NCBI RefSeq assembly: GCF_002775205.1
Contig: NC_036447.1
Location: 28,084,245 to 28,148,244 of the forward strand
Direction: 5' to 3'
DNA from: Xiphophorus maculatus
Taxonomy: Eukaryota; Chordata; Actinopteri; Cyprinodontiformes; Poeciliidae
Length of the DNA stretch: 64,000 bases
A model generated the notes under the pieces. It had not been told where the DNA came from and did no database searches. It was given only the letters and a program-made list of their open reading frames with translations. Of this stretch, positions 38,865-51,239 are shown in pieces; position 1 is the first letter of the stretch; each line of letters begins with the position of its first letter. The translations under genes were made by a program, and so were the position numbers.

Positions 38865-41800
38865 TCAGGAAGCTCGGCGGCCGTCTTCCTGTCCCGCCTC
38901 CTCTCGGTCCGCCTCGGCCTGCTCGTCGGCCTCCGTCCTGTCCCTCAGCGCCCTCAGCAGGACTTTGAGCAGCACGTTCTCGTTCAGCAGGGTCTCCGAG
39001 GCGTCCGCCAGCTCCTGCAGACGCTTCAGCGCCTCGGCCAGCCGCCGGCTCTTCTCCTGCATCTGCCTCTCCAGGCTCTGCTCGATGCCGCGGATGTCGA
39101 ACTTCAGCTGGCGGTTCTCGCGCCACAGCTGCGCCAGCTGCTGCGAGAGCCGCTGGCGGGCGTGGTGCAGGGCCTGGACTTCGTGCTGGAGGGCCAGGAA
39201 CTCCGCGTGGAGTACGGCGCCGGATTCCGGCGCCACGGCGGACGACCCGTTGGCCTGACGCAGAGAGTCGGAGTGCTGCAGGATGAAGCGGAGGAGGTTT
39301 GGCAAGGTGATGGGAAGGTCGGCGGGATATTTCACACTGAGGTGCTTTCTTAAAGAGAAGCAGAAAGATAGTCATCGACCACTATGTTGGAAAATATGGC
39401 AATCTTTTTTTCCTTTTCCTGTTTTAACTAAACCTCGTTAAAGAAGCAGTATTATGTGGTTTCCAGGCACATAGTGTCATTTTTAAGCACAATCAATTAA
39501 CCATGTAACCTTCAGTTGTTATAAAAATGTCATATATATAAAATATGACTTAAAGGAAAAGAAAGGCTATAGCTCCGCCCTCGAGACGCAGCTCCTCCTC
39601 AGAACTACAGATTCCAAGCTTCCGCTTCACAAAGTGCCCCTTTCATATCTCCCCCCTCAGCTCCTTCAGACTAGCCAGGAGCAGTTAGCAAACACCAGGT
39701 GGAACTGCACATCTGCTGAGATCATTACAGGGGCTACTTCTCAGTGAAACTCTGGTAAAAACTTTGTTAAAGGGTTAATAGAGGAGCCATGTTGTGATGA
39801 CTTCCTGAAGGTGGAGTTTCGTAAATAGGAGTTTTTAAAAAGACGCCCAACTTGAAGATGTTAAATTAAAATCATATTTGATATATGCAGTATTTTTATA
39901 CCAACTTGACTTAATATCATTACTTGATTCTGCTGTAAAATGGCACTTTGTGGCTGGAAAACGCAACATACCATCCCTCTGATTATTAAAACACAGATTT
40001 ACTACCAGAAACAAAAGGTCATAATTACTCTCCCACTCTGAAAGGGACAACCTGCATTCAGCAGAAATGAAATATTGTTGTGCCAGTGATTCTGACCAGC
40101 TGTACAGGCCCTGACCTGTGTCTGGGGAACAGCAGGATGGAAGGGACGTGATCCACCATGAACTCCCAGGGAAGGTCGTTACGAGCCACATTCACCCTGA
40201 ACACAGAACAGGGAGCTTACAGTGTTTTCATTTCCACGTGGAACGAGCCTCTGACAGCAGGGCTGACAGGGAAACGGTCAGAGAAAAGGGCACCTGGCCA
40301 CGGTGATGGTGTGGTTCCCCTGCAGCAGTCGGGCCAGCTGGATGAGGACGTGGTTGAGAACGGAGCAGAAGCCGCACCACTGAGTGTAGTAGAACAGCAG
40401 CACGTCCTGCAACGACAAACTCACATTACCACATTTACAAAAGAAACAAAACAAAACTGATCTTTATTTGTTTTTTCTTAACGTCCCCCTTGTTCTGGGT
40501 TTCTTTGAGAGTTGCCATTTTTTTAAAGTTCTTGCTTTATTCTTCCACAATGACATTAAAAGGGTTTATGATTCTGATTCAGACAGCACTTCAGCTCCAC
40601 TGTGGCTGCGTTTCCAGAACAAACGTGACTGAAACTTCGGAAATATTTCGCTGACACCGACAAAAACCTCTCCCACAATTTCGCAATCGCGTTGTTTCCG
40701 TCAAATGAGAAACGCAAATAAAATCGCAGCTGAACACGTTTGTTCGTGCGATAAGTCGTTAAAGAAAAAACATGCCGCGCCACGGAGAATGACTCCAACT
40801 ACTTCCTGTCGTCTTCTTCTTCGTGCTTTACATCAGTGGCAACATCCGCTTTTTGATCAGGTGAAAAGAAATTTCTATTGCAGTTTGTAAAACAAACCAA
40901 TTTTGATGTGGCCAAAAATAAATAAATAAATTAAAAAAAATACACAAAAAAAGAGACACTGGACTCTAGTGCCAAATCTTTTTATCAAAAATAAGTTTTC
41001 TGAAATTGACTAGTTTCCATCAAGCAAATTTATTTTCAAAATGTAAAATGACGCAATGGTATAGTCAAAGAAATGCAGCTGATGATCCAACTTCTCTCCC
41101 TTGATCTTTTGATTAAGTTTAGAGCAAAAAATAATATTCCACTGTGCGGATCGCTCAATTTCCATAAAAAAAAAAAAAAAAAAAAAAAAAAGATGATCCC
41201 AGGCAATCTGAATATTTATTTTTTTAAACCTTTTGATGGTCCATGATGGAAGACACGAAGGAGGAAGTGGTCAACTCGGTGACGAGGCGGCGCTGCTGCT
41301 GCTGTTCCTCCGGAGGATTGGCTCCGCCTCCACCCTCCTTTCTGTCATCCTCTCCGACCAAATGTCTCTGTAGATGGCTGTGCGGTGAGCTGAAGTTCCT
41401 GATGAACGTCTCTTCGGTGTGACAAAATAAGTACACATTGCGTCTTATTAAAAACACTAAAATAAAAAGACAACAAATCACTGTTTATTTTTCAGCAGTT
41501 ACGAGGCATGGTGGCGAAACCTGAAAATGCTGCTCCGCAAGTGACTCAACAGGCTGTTGCCAGGTAACCAAGCAATGAGTTAGCCTTGCTAAGCTAGCCG
41601 TGAGAGGTTGAGCAGTTAAAGTCTTTCCTTGGCCTACTTCCCCCAGAATTGGATGTGTTATCTATTGATATTGATCTCCTGTCTAATCACGATATATATC
41701 GCTATTGATTTATTGCGCAGCCCTGAAAAAGAGAATAACTGAGTCTCTTCAAGGCACTTCTTTATTGCTTTGCTTTTTTTTTTGGTTTATTTCTAAAACT

Positions 41801-44800
41801 CCACCTGATCCGTTTTTGAGAAGACATAAAAAACTAACAGTCAGCCTTACCTAGAGACTCTGTCAGCGTGGCGTCTGGGTTGTGCTGAAGAACGTAATGA
41901 ACCTCGTATTTCAGGTTGACGATGGCCACAAATGACCAGTCCCGGTTGCCGTCGCCTTCTGTGGAAGCCCCTTTGTGAACAGGAGAGTTTTTTTGGCTCG
42001 ACGCTCCGAGTCGCTCGGCCAGAGGCCAGTTGAGGCCAATGTCCAGCACGTAGAACCTGAGAGTCCTGTTAGTCCGACAATGCAGCCCTGTGATGCCGTC
42101 GTTCTCCTCCTCCTCTTGGATGGGAGCAGAGGATGGAGGGACGGACGGAGGAGGAGGAAGTCCCGGCTCTTCTTTGGCTTGTGATTCATTAAGCTGAGGT
42201 TCTAATGTTTTACAGCAGGCACTGAACTGAGTAAAGGGACTGTAGCTGCTCACGTAGTGGCTGCAGCCCTCCGAGGTCGCACTTATCATGGATATGGGAG
42301 AGGGTGGCTGGTGAAGGCAGCAGCGGTTCAGATAAGTCCCGAATCGGTCTCCTTCTTGCGAAGCGGAGGGAAACAAGCAGCGAGCCGAGGAGACGGGGAG
42401 GCTCGGCCCGGACAGCCTGAGGCAGACCTCGCATGCGCTGGTTCTGGACTCCGGAACGGGAACAGATCGGCAGCACAGCGAGGTGTAGAAGGGCAGACGG
42501 TCGTCTGCGCTGGAGCGCTCGCAGGAGTGATAACGTACAGCAATGTCTGCAAACTGAAAAGAAGCAAACAAAAAGAAGAAGAAGCTAATCATGAACTGAA
42601 TCATTATCAGCCTGGCGAGCCACCAGGCTCTGCTTGGCCCTCCACCAGGCTAAGAGTTGTTTGTGTATTTCAAATAGGATTTTTTTATACATCAGTAACA
42701 GCGACAGTAAAGATGGTTTAAGCTACTGTAGGTTCATAGTTGACGCACCGAATACGCTGTCCCTGTACCTGCCCTCATATGCCATTATTTCCCAGTTATG
42801 ATGCCTGTTTGTGCACCTCCAAATTTTGTAACTTAACGTTTGACCACACAAAAAAACAGCGACAGTGGACTTCCCGAGACGTCCAAAGTAAACCTCACCT
42901 AATACAGAAAATACTCAAACATGTCTATGTGAAAGACATGATGCAAATCAGGGGCAGGAATTTATCATATCATTTATCGTGATACGTTTCTTCAATTCCA
43001 AGTTATCACCATCACAACAAATTCCAATTAATGGTGTAAAAAAACAACAAAAAAAAACTCCATATTTTTGCTATTTTTCTCAGCTGTTTGTTCAATAAAG
43101 GTGCATCAATAAATGTGAAAATAATATTGAATGCAATTACTGTATTCACTTTGGTGATATAAATCACAATTATTGATGGTGATGTGTTTCTCAAGAGCAG
43201 TATCGGTGTTGTGGCAGTGCGAATGCTCTGCCACGCCATCGCAACCATTTAGTTGCCTAAGAAAGTAGTCATTTGTACAGCAATTTCAAATTTTGATGAC
43301 TCTGAAATCATCCATGTAATAGTTGATATATACAGAAACTATTATATATTATATCATATAATTGTTGATATATATACAGCATTTTCAGAACATCTGAAGA
43401 TCACAGTTACTTGATTAGGATATAAAATGTCACTGTCTGGCTGGAAAACGAGTAATATGTCCCGGCCCTTTAATTAACATCCCAAACTACTTGTTTCTAC
43501 ATGGCGGGAATAACATTTCCTTACTGGAATATAGATCTATCTTTGAGAAAAACAACAAAACCAAAAAATAAAACAAACATCCTAAATGAACTGCAATATT
43601 GTTTAGAAACCAAGAACATATTTCTTTGAAAACCAGTCAAAACTGACAGATGGTTTAGAATACACTAGACTGTCTCTCTCAAAGTTGTCTTTGAAAGAGA
43701 CATGGTTAAAATTTTAAACCAAATAATCAAATCAGAAGGTAACCAACTGTGAACCCTGTGGCATACCACAGGTGATACAGAATGGTAAATGGACTGAAAT
43801 CATATAGGATTTCTTTTTTAGTCATAGCAACCACTCAAAGCACTTTACACAAGGGCCACATTCACCCACACACAAACATGAGGCTGGAATTAAACCAACA
43901 AAGTTTTAGACATCTAGATGACTACCCATTGTATCTAGTCTGGGAAACATTTTCACTGCAGAAAGCACGCCAATTCTTACTGAAACCATTTGGTGCATGA
44001 GTGTTCACCTGCTGTAGTATGGCACTTGGCTCAGACTGCAGGGGGTCATGTGGCATAAACAGAAGCAGTGCAGGGCCTTTCGTCAACTCGCCCTCCAGCA
44101 GGCGGGACTTCGTCCCCGGAGGCAGCAGCCACTGGACGACCGTCTCATAGTGCTCAAACACCCACTTGCAGACGGCCTCCGATGTAAAGTTTAGCTTCTT
44201 TCTTGGAAAAATCTGGGTGGGAAAACATACCCACAGTGTGAACGACTGTGAAGGCGATCAACATTCAGTGTTTGTGTTTGGAACAGGGCTGTGCTGGCCC
44301 AGTGACGCTGCCTACCAAAGAAGAGTTGAATCTTCTGTGCAGGTAAACCGTTTCATCCTCTCTGAGTGAGACGGCCTCTGCCACGTGTTTGCTCGTCACA
44401 ACTCCAAACCGCACAACGCCGTGGACATCTGCACAGGGTAAAACCGCTAAAGCCACAGTATGCAACTTTTACAAAAAATATATATTTTTTGTTTTCTTTG
44501 TTTTTACATATTTGTTAAAATTATCACTATGTAACATGAGACAGATAACCTGTGAGGGGGAAAAAAAGCTCCACTGCCTTTTCGCTACAGTCCTTCTGTC
44601 TTCTGACCCAACACATAACTAAATCAGAAACAACCAATCAGAGCCAGGAGGAGGGTCTTGGCGCCATCACTCATCCTCACATACGCGCCCACTCATGTCC
44701 TCCTGTTTGCTCTCTGCTATGTGGCAGCCGGTTCAACACAAAGGAGCCCGTCATGAATGCTAACTAGTTAGCATGACCACCGATGACGGCAGTCCTGTAA

Positions 44801-47800
44801 CGGCGAGTTGTTTTTCCACTATTAGCACATTGAGCAGCGCATTTCCTAGAATGACTGAGAGCGCTAAGGCACTCCTCCTGGCTCTGATTGGTTGTTTTTG
44901 ACTTAAATTGACGTCAAAAGTCAATTGAACAAGTTAATTAATCTAACACAGGTAAATTCACAAAGTGGTGTAGTTTACAGCTACATTTGCCAGGCACTGC
45001 TGAATAAATACACTTGATTTACTGTTTGTCAACCCACACTGTAACAGCAGAAATTTTGGTTGGTTGTGGCTCTGGAGCAAAGACATGACTAATGACCAAG
45101 CAACCTTGGTTGCTATTCATTCACATAGGAAGAGTTAGAGGGCTACTTCTAAACTATCGGAGAAAGTCAGAAGTAGAATAAAAAGACGGGCGCTTATAAT
45201 CCCTCCCATTGTCAGGCAGTACAATGCAGAGTCGCTAGAGGCCTGTTAGTAAGCTGAATGTTAGCATTCAACGATCAAGTACAATTAAAGGGAATCAACA
45301 ATAAACGGTCTGTAAGTGACTGTAGAAACATTGGTTTTGTCAGGAGCCTCGAATAACCGAATAATGTTTTGTTATTGATAAAAGACATTCAGTTTATAAA
45401 ACAATTGATAAATTATTGCTTCTGAAGTTGGCCCAACCAGCTACAGGTGCTCTGCAGCTTTCACTTTACTGTGTTGACAATCATTTAAACTTAGTTTTTT
45501 TTTTCCCTTGTGACTGTACAGAAAATGTCAACAAAATGTGGGGAGGATACTATGATGGTAAAACTTTTACCTCTCCTTAGGGTCTGCAGGGCAGAGGACA
45601 GGTAGGTGATGTACCCTGGAGGCTGTGGAGAGGAATTGAACTGGAAGAAACCCACCACACCAGACTGCCAAAACACAAGACACAGATGGTTAGAGAACGT
45701 AAGAATGAACCAATGTACAACTGGACAAACAGGGTTTAATACAATATTCAACAGCATTGGCGAAGCTCCCATGTTTGCAGAGACGGCCTTCATTAAACAA
45801 CCTGAAGCCATAGGATACCTCATGCTGGGACAGGAAGTTTTCGAGATGCGCTCTGGTCGGGAGGTAAGTCAGTGGTGTGATGACTCTGAGGGTAAAACTT
45901 TCAATATATGGAGCCACAAACGGTCCTCTGTACTCGATTGGCCCAAACCTGCAGCAACAGAAGCAACACATGAACAACTCCGAGGTACAGTTTGGAAAGT
46001 TAGATACAACATACCTTATTGGTCATCTATGTCTATTGCCATGGACGGAATGTCCAAAGTGTTCCTAGCCTACAATTCACAAACTTGACTTGGCTTTTTG
46101 AAAAACAAATACAATAAAAATCCTCCTAAAATGGGGAAACACAAACTAATAACATGCTTCGCTTACAAACAGGCACTTCATCCATTAAACTTGGCTAATT
46201 AAAGGAAGAGCTTTTGAAGAAAGACTGACCAATATCCTGTGCTTGTTAAAGAAAATTCACACAAATAATTTTGGACAAAAAAAGTAAAAAATTTTATTAG
46301 GCCATAATTTTTTTTTTGTCTAATGATGTTTAAAATTTTCTTTGTTTTATCAAAACATCAAGTACTTAGTTTATTGACATAGTAAAAAATTAAATAAAAT
46401 AAATAAAAACAATGCAATAAAAGTTGCTTTGCCATTCGCTCACATAACTGGTTTGTGTTTTCACACCCCAGACCACGGTTCCTCCTTACCTTCTGTAGAA
46501 CAGATGGATGATGGGGTAGTGATAGAAACGTTTCTGCCTCCTGCATTTCCCTCGACTCCACCAGCAGTTAACAGCCACAAACTGCACCTGCAACACAGAA
46601 ACCAACAAAGCTGCACCAGAGAAACTAAACCAAATGAGGTTTTTGATGCAAATTTCTCCAGTCGTGCTGAAAGGACTCCTTCACTTGGTTGAGAAATGAA
46701 GGAGTCCGAATTTTGTCTAATGCGCAGCAATTGCCAAAGGTTTTGAGACTGACAAATTTATATTTTCTTTACAAACTTTACTGCTTTTGTTTTATGATGG
46801 CAAATTGCACTGTGTCTAAGTTGCTATACAGGGTGATCAGGTAAAATTTAAAATGGCAGTTATGTATTTTTCAGGCTTAGAGTACTGCTTTATGGCACAA
46901 TCAAGTAACGATGGTATACAAACGATGTATGTATCAAATATGACTTAAAAACATTTACTTTGAAATTTAACGCTTTGAAATTGGGCCTCTGTCTCTTTAA
47001 GAAACTCTTGCTCTTTCTAACACTGCACCTGCAGTGTATTAACCCTTTAACAGTGTTTTTGAGACGTAGCTCCTATAATGAGCTCAGTATACTCAGCTCC
47101 ACCAGGTGTTTGCTAATTGCTACTGGCTAGTCTGAAGGAGCCACAGGGGAAGACTGCTCTGTGAGGTGGAAGCTCAGAAGCTTGTCAAACTGCACCAATT
47201 CTTGTGCAGTTTTACAAAAAATTCTGTGTCCGCCTTTCGTTCTGAAAGGCGGACACAGCTGAGCTAGGTTCACTCAGCTGAATGGTTGCCACGGGAGATT
47301 AAAGGATTTCTCAAACGTGCATGAAAGAATCAAAGCAACACTCCAGGTAGGTTTTTGATGAGTGAATAACATTATAATATGATGCGAAGCCAATAGTGCC
47401 GCCCCTATAAGTATACAATAAAAACATCAAGCTAAAACATGAAACAAAGCTGAGGCTGCAAATATGTGAAAGTTTCTCTCTAAACTTCTGACTTGGAATA
47501 CATATACGCATATTTTACAGACGTGCATATATATATATTTTTAGATATATTGGTGTATTTATATCTTTACAGATATATTTACCCCTGTAGTTGCTTACAG
47601 TACATTATGACAGAAAGATCCACAGCTCGAAGCTGCCCCTTCACTGCCCGTTTTAACAGCTGGTTCCTACTTAAGCCCTCCTGCTTTCAGCGGTTTGTGC
47701 CTCCATACCTGTTTGGCCAGATTCTTAGCAACCTGTGTCACTTCCTGTCGAGCAGCCATGGAGTGAGCACACCAGGGAGCATAGAAGAAAATAAAAGACA

Positions 47801-50719
47801 CCTCGGCCATGCTCCTGAGACGTTCCACCTGCAGGAAAAAATTCAGTAATTTATCTAAGGCACAGAGTTTACTTCACGTGATGCTAGTCTCAAATCTACC
47901 CACGGAGCAGGAGCCGATGTATTTAATAAAGAGAGCCTTATTTTTGTTACTTTTGCGCTTTAGTCACCACAAGGCGTTACTGAGCCTCACCTGGTCTAGC
48001 TGACCCAAGTAGAGGTCCACTACCGGGGCATCGACAGAGAAGAACCGGACCGGAGGCCGCGCCGCCGCCACCACATCCTTAGCGCGGCTACACATGGAAA
48101 TAATGAAAGGAGGAGTGTGAGGAATGATGAACAATAACATAAACTGGTTGTAGCTCTTTATTAGTAACAGCGCAAATCTGCATCAGTCAGAACTGGTCAG
48201 TGGCACATATACCACCGGGGTAACCCAGATTCTGTTTAATTCAGTATATAAATGTAAACATTGGCCAGCAGAAAGCACACTGCGGGTTAACTTGTACTTT
48301 ACTAAATTCAAAACAATGTGCATAAATAATATGCTATTCATTGATGCGTTTACAGACTAGAAAGAGTGGGGATTTTCAGGTTTGATGCATTTAACACACA
48401 CACAAAAAACAAAAGACGAACAAAATTTCCTTCACCTGCAGTTCGACGTAAATAGTTTTTGTTATGTTATGCTTATAAAAGGACCTCAGCGTTTGTGCCA
48501 TCTGTGCTAAGCTGAGCTGCGTTCATGTCCTGAGGTCGCATCAAACTCAAACGGCATCACCACAACTACTGAACGAGCTCAGAAAACAGGATATGCTGCA
48601 GATCATTTGCAAACTGCAATTTGCCTCAGGTCCTTCTTCTGGTAACTATGTTTTTTAATGTCTCCATCAAGGTGTACAAGAACATGAAATTTGTACATAA
48701 ATGGTAACAAACTCACTGCAATTCTAGAAATGAAAGAGAATAGACCGCCACTGTTTATGATACAACCCTCTACCACCTGAACTTTGCATCAGAGCCAGGC
48801 TAAGATTTTTATTATTATGAGATTAAAGTCATAAAGTTACAATAGAGCTGCAATATTAGGACAATGAAGTCATAACTTTACGAGAGTCTCTCCATGAAAA
48901 ATATTTAAAACATTAAAATGAGGAATGTTGAGCCTCTTGGGAAGTGATACGTTTGGTATAAGTTTTACTGTTTTATAGAAATACTTAATCTTTTAACACA
49001 TCAGCATCAAATTATCATCATAGCAAGACTTTGAACAAAGAAAGCGCCACACAAATTCAGCTGGTTGCATCAGATCCTGATAACTCTTGACAAAAAATAA
49101 AAATAAAAAAATCAGAGATTTGATCTTTTTAGCCATACAGCCCAGCCCAAGATGGAGCTAAAAGCTGGGGGACAATAGTAAAACCAGAATTGTATTCGGA
49201 AAACCCTGTACTAGAGGAAACATTGTTATTTTTTTAATTTTTTGCATTCCCTTTCTGAACATTTTCATGTTATCTTGCACCATCAGAAAGATAACCAGAG
49301 CAGGAGCCTGACAACCTCTGCTCTCCATGTTCCAGTGGGTCAGTGTGGCATGAACTGATCAGGAAATGACAGGAATGACTCCATACTGGGCTGAGACTAC
49401 AAATCTCTGTGCTGATTCAAAAATAAAACAAAAAAAACAAACAAATTATCTAGCATAGGTGAACAATTATAGGAGAACGTTCCAAGACATTTCTACAAAT
49501 TCTGCAGACCTGAAGGTGGACGTTAGTTACAAGGTGTAAAATTTTACAGTTTGGATTCTGTCACCCCCCAAGCCACGAAAAACCAGCAGTGCTTGTGTCC
49601 ATCTTGAGCAGTCAGTGGGACGGAGGCGGAGTATACCACAGACAGGTCCGCCAGACCCTCTCACACACACACAACTTAAAGATTAATCACAATATTTTTG
49701 TGGCAATATTGTAGTAATAATAAAAGTGACTACATTTATAATAACCATTCATTATTGTTGTTTTAGATTACTCTATAGCTGCGATTGCATGACACAGCAA
49801 TTACAGCCCCACAAACACAAGTACTGCTTTAGAAAAACATTCCCAATTGGAATACACTTCTTTAAAACACTAGTCACAAAAAGTATTGTCTTTTTGTATC
49901 ACTAAACCCCACACAGAAACGGCATTTATTTGTGTTTTCAAATTAATACATACATATTGATGCTCTCATTGAACAAACAGTGGAGAAAATGATAAAACCA
50001 ACAATCCCAACGACACCGACAGTTTTATTTCTGAGAGAGGTAAGCACAATTAATTGGAATCAGAATTGTTATCGTTCTAAGACATTTATCGCGATAAATG
50101 ATAAACGATACGAATTTACACAGACAAATTAAGCCGGAGTACCCGGTGAGAACCCATTCATTCAAGAAGAGATCGTTCAGGGTGAACCTGATGGGGATTT
50201 GAACTCACGACCTCTTAACGCTAGTTCTTGAGAAACTGGCGTTTTACAGCAGAATGAAAAAGCACCTGTCTAACAGAACAGTCATAGCTTTAATACACGG
50301 CTCTGCTCGAATCAGATGAATAACACAAACAAACAAATGAAGTTATGAACAAAAGAACCAGAGACACTAGCTGTTTAAATGGGATAAACTCGATGGTTAA
50401 TCCTCTTGTCTGTCAGCACACGTCAGATTAACCACAATGACCGGCAATAGTAGCTCATTACAACCAAACTGTATCACAACTCAGCAAAACAAAGACGTCC
50501 CTGTCTCTGCTGTTCGGAGTTTGGGCTTAAATTAGTCCCCCCCCCCCCAAAAAAAGCACAAACCTGCCCCACAGAAACAGAATGTTTTGAGTACCTGCAT
50601 GTGAACTTCACCGCCAGCATGAGCAGGACGCTGAGCACGATGGCCCCGCAGAGAATGTCTGGTCTCCGGGCCATCAGTAACAGCACCTGCCGGAGAGACT
50701 GCCGCACCCGGCGCAGCAT
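38865..50719 (-). CDS. txndc11: Thioredoxin domain-containing protein 11
   Basis: ER membrane protein of the thioredoxin/PDI family; the human protein is reported to interact with the dual oxidases and EDEM proteins. Coding exons: 50595-50719, 47991-48087, 47709-47828, 46490-46587, 45819-45948, 45571-45664, 44316-44428, 44009-44212, 41851-42553, 41230-41411, 40294-40406, 40116-40196 and 38865-39348. All phases agree and total 848 codons with stop. The start at 50719 is the first ATG in frame. A membrane segment spans residues about 22-40. The first thioredoxin-like domain has WCAHS (residues 93-97), lacking the second active cysteine. The C-terminal domain has a full WCGFC (632-636) and [13 protein letters not shown] coiled coil runs about 731-822. 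The protein is shorter than human (about 960-985): no exon was found for a roughly 30-residue piece between residues LRR and VRFG. Confidence 0.95.
39438..39989. mobile_element. MITE family A, internally inverted copy
   Basis: The left about 110 nt (GAAGCAGTATTATGTGG ... TATAAAATATGACT) are in the forward orientation, but the rest runs in reverse and ends in an inverse of the same left segment. The element therefore has long inverted arms copied from one end. It lies in the last intron of TXNDC11. Confidence 0.7.
40590..41070. mobile_element. MITE family C copy
   Basis: Shares CTGTCGTCTTCTTCTTCG, GTTTCCGTC and the following GATCAGGTG block with 13940-14300. Intronic in TXNDC11. Non-coding. 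Confidence 0.6.
41166..41191. repeat. Poly(A) tract, 26 nt
   Basis: Uninterrupted A-run in the TXNDC11 intron, 39 nt past the donor GTTTAA of the 41230-41411 exon. Confidence 0.9.
42605..43289 (-). other. TXNDC11 intron sequence
   Basis: Between the 41851-42553 and 44009-44212 exons. AT-rich, no coding signal. Confidence 0.5.
43290..43473 (-). mobile_element. MITE family A, one end only
   Basis: It contains GATATATACAGCATTTTCAG, TTACTTGATTAGGATATAAA and GGCTGGAAAACG, then CCCTTTAA (TTAA at 43470). This is the reverse of the family's left end; the rest is missing. Confidence 0.6.
43785..43885. repeat. Teleost interspersed repeat (GCACTTTACAC type)
   Basis: GGTAAATGGACTGAAATC and CCACTCAAAGCACTTTACAC, then CACATTCACCCACACAC. 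Same family as 23405-23530. Intronic in TXNDC11. Confidence 0.6.
44440..44905. mobile_element. MITE family B copy
   Basis: It starts at CTAAAGCCACAGTATGCAAC and contains ACAACCAATCAGAGCCAGG and its inverse GGCTCTGATTGGTTG. It lies only 12 nt upstream (in gene sense) of the TXNDC11 44316-44428 exon, so it may supply that exon's polypyrimidine or branch region. Confidence 0.65.
44906..45570 (-). other. TXNDC11 intron sequence
   Basis: No coding exon was found here, although the family comparison suggests that a small exon may once have existed between 44428 and 45571. Confidence 0.45.
46848..47410 (+). mobile_element. MITE family A copy with two internal hairpins
   Basis: It starts at TTAA (46848) with AAATGGCAGTTATGTA and ends near GTGCCGCCCCTATAA. 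The middle carries two perfect hairpins absent from other copies: AAACTGCAC (47187-47195 with 47204-47212) and CTGTGTCCGCCTTTC (47224-47238 with 47244-47258). It lies in a TXNDC11 intron. Confidence 0.75.
48088..50120 (-). other. TXNDC11 intron 1
   Basis: A 2.5-kb intron between 50595 and 48087. It contains no recognised gene. A SINE-like piece lies at 50125-50235. Confidence 0.5.
50125..50235 (-). repeat. tRNA-like SINE piece with LINE-type tail
   Basis: On the minus strand, GAGTTCAAATCCCC resembles a B-box. It is followed by CACCGGGTACTCCGGC, a tail seen in many vertebrate SINE/L2 elements. No full tRNA fold is seen. Confidence 0.5.
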
Positions 50720-51225
50720 TACCGCCTCAGGTCTGCTGGCCTCACCATTTATACACCCCGGATGCCGCTCAACGCCTTCATTTGCCTCCCAGGGCAGGAG
50801 GGTGACTGGTTCGACCAGGGACAGAGTGGAGCTGGATTGGACATGGGTGATGTTAGAGTTTAAGGTATTCAAACACAGCCAGTCCAACCTTTCTTCCCCA
50901 CGTAGACTTTTTACTTCCGCGACAACGGCGTCAGGGAGAGTCCACAAAGCGCACTACGTTGGATAAAACGTGAAATACGCTGAAGGTTTTTTTTATAATA
51001 TTATGGATTAAAAGCTTCATCAAAGCGACACGACAAAAAACGTCGAAGATATGTCGACCGTTTTATAAACAAAATTATTTTTATCCCCTCTGCGTAAGCA
51101 CGTTTGTGTATTTTTGCGTACAAGCTCGAATCTGCTTCTTGAAGAAAGTCCCTTCAATGGTTTTGACGTCAGTGACGTTGCTGCTACGCTCGCTAAGACG
51201 TTTCAACACTAGGGGGCGTTGGTTT
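50720..51225 (-). promoter_or_regulatory. TXNDC11 promoter and leader region
   Basis: Upstream of the start lies a leader with no in-frame ATG. A perfect CRE/ATF palindrome TGACGTCA occurs at 51164-51171, and a CTCF-like ACACTAGGGGGCG at 51206-51218. ATF-type control would suit an ER protein, but this is inference. Confidence 0.45.
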
Positions 51226-51239
51226 TAAAACCAGCCATT

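Noticed and set aside
42257-42721. 154-codon open frame on the plus strand
   Set aside because: It lies antisense to the large TXNDC11 exon, whose minus-strand translation is clearly the real protein.
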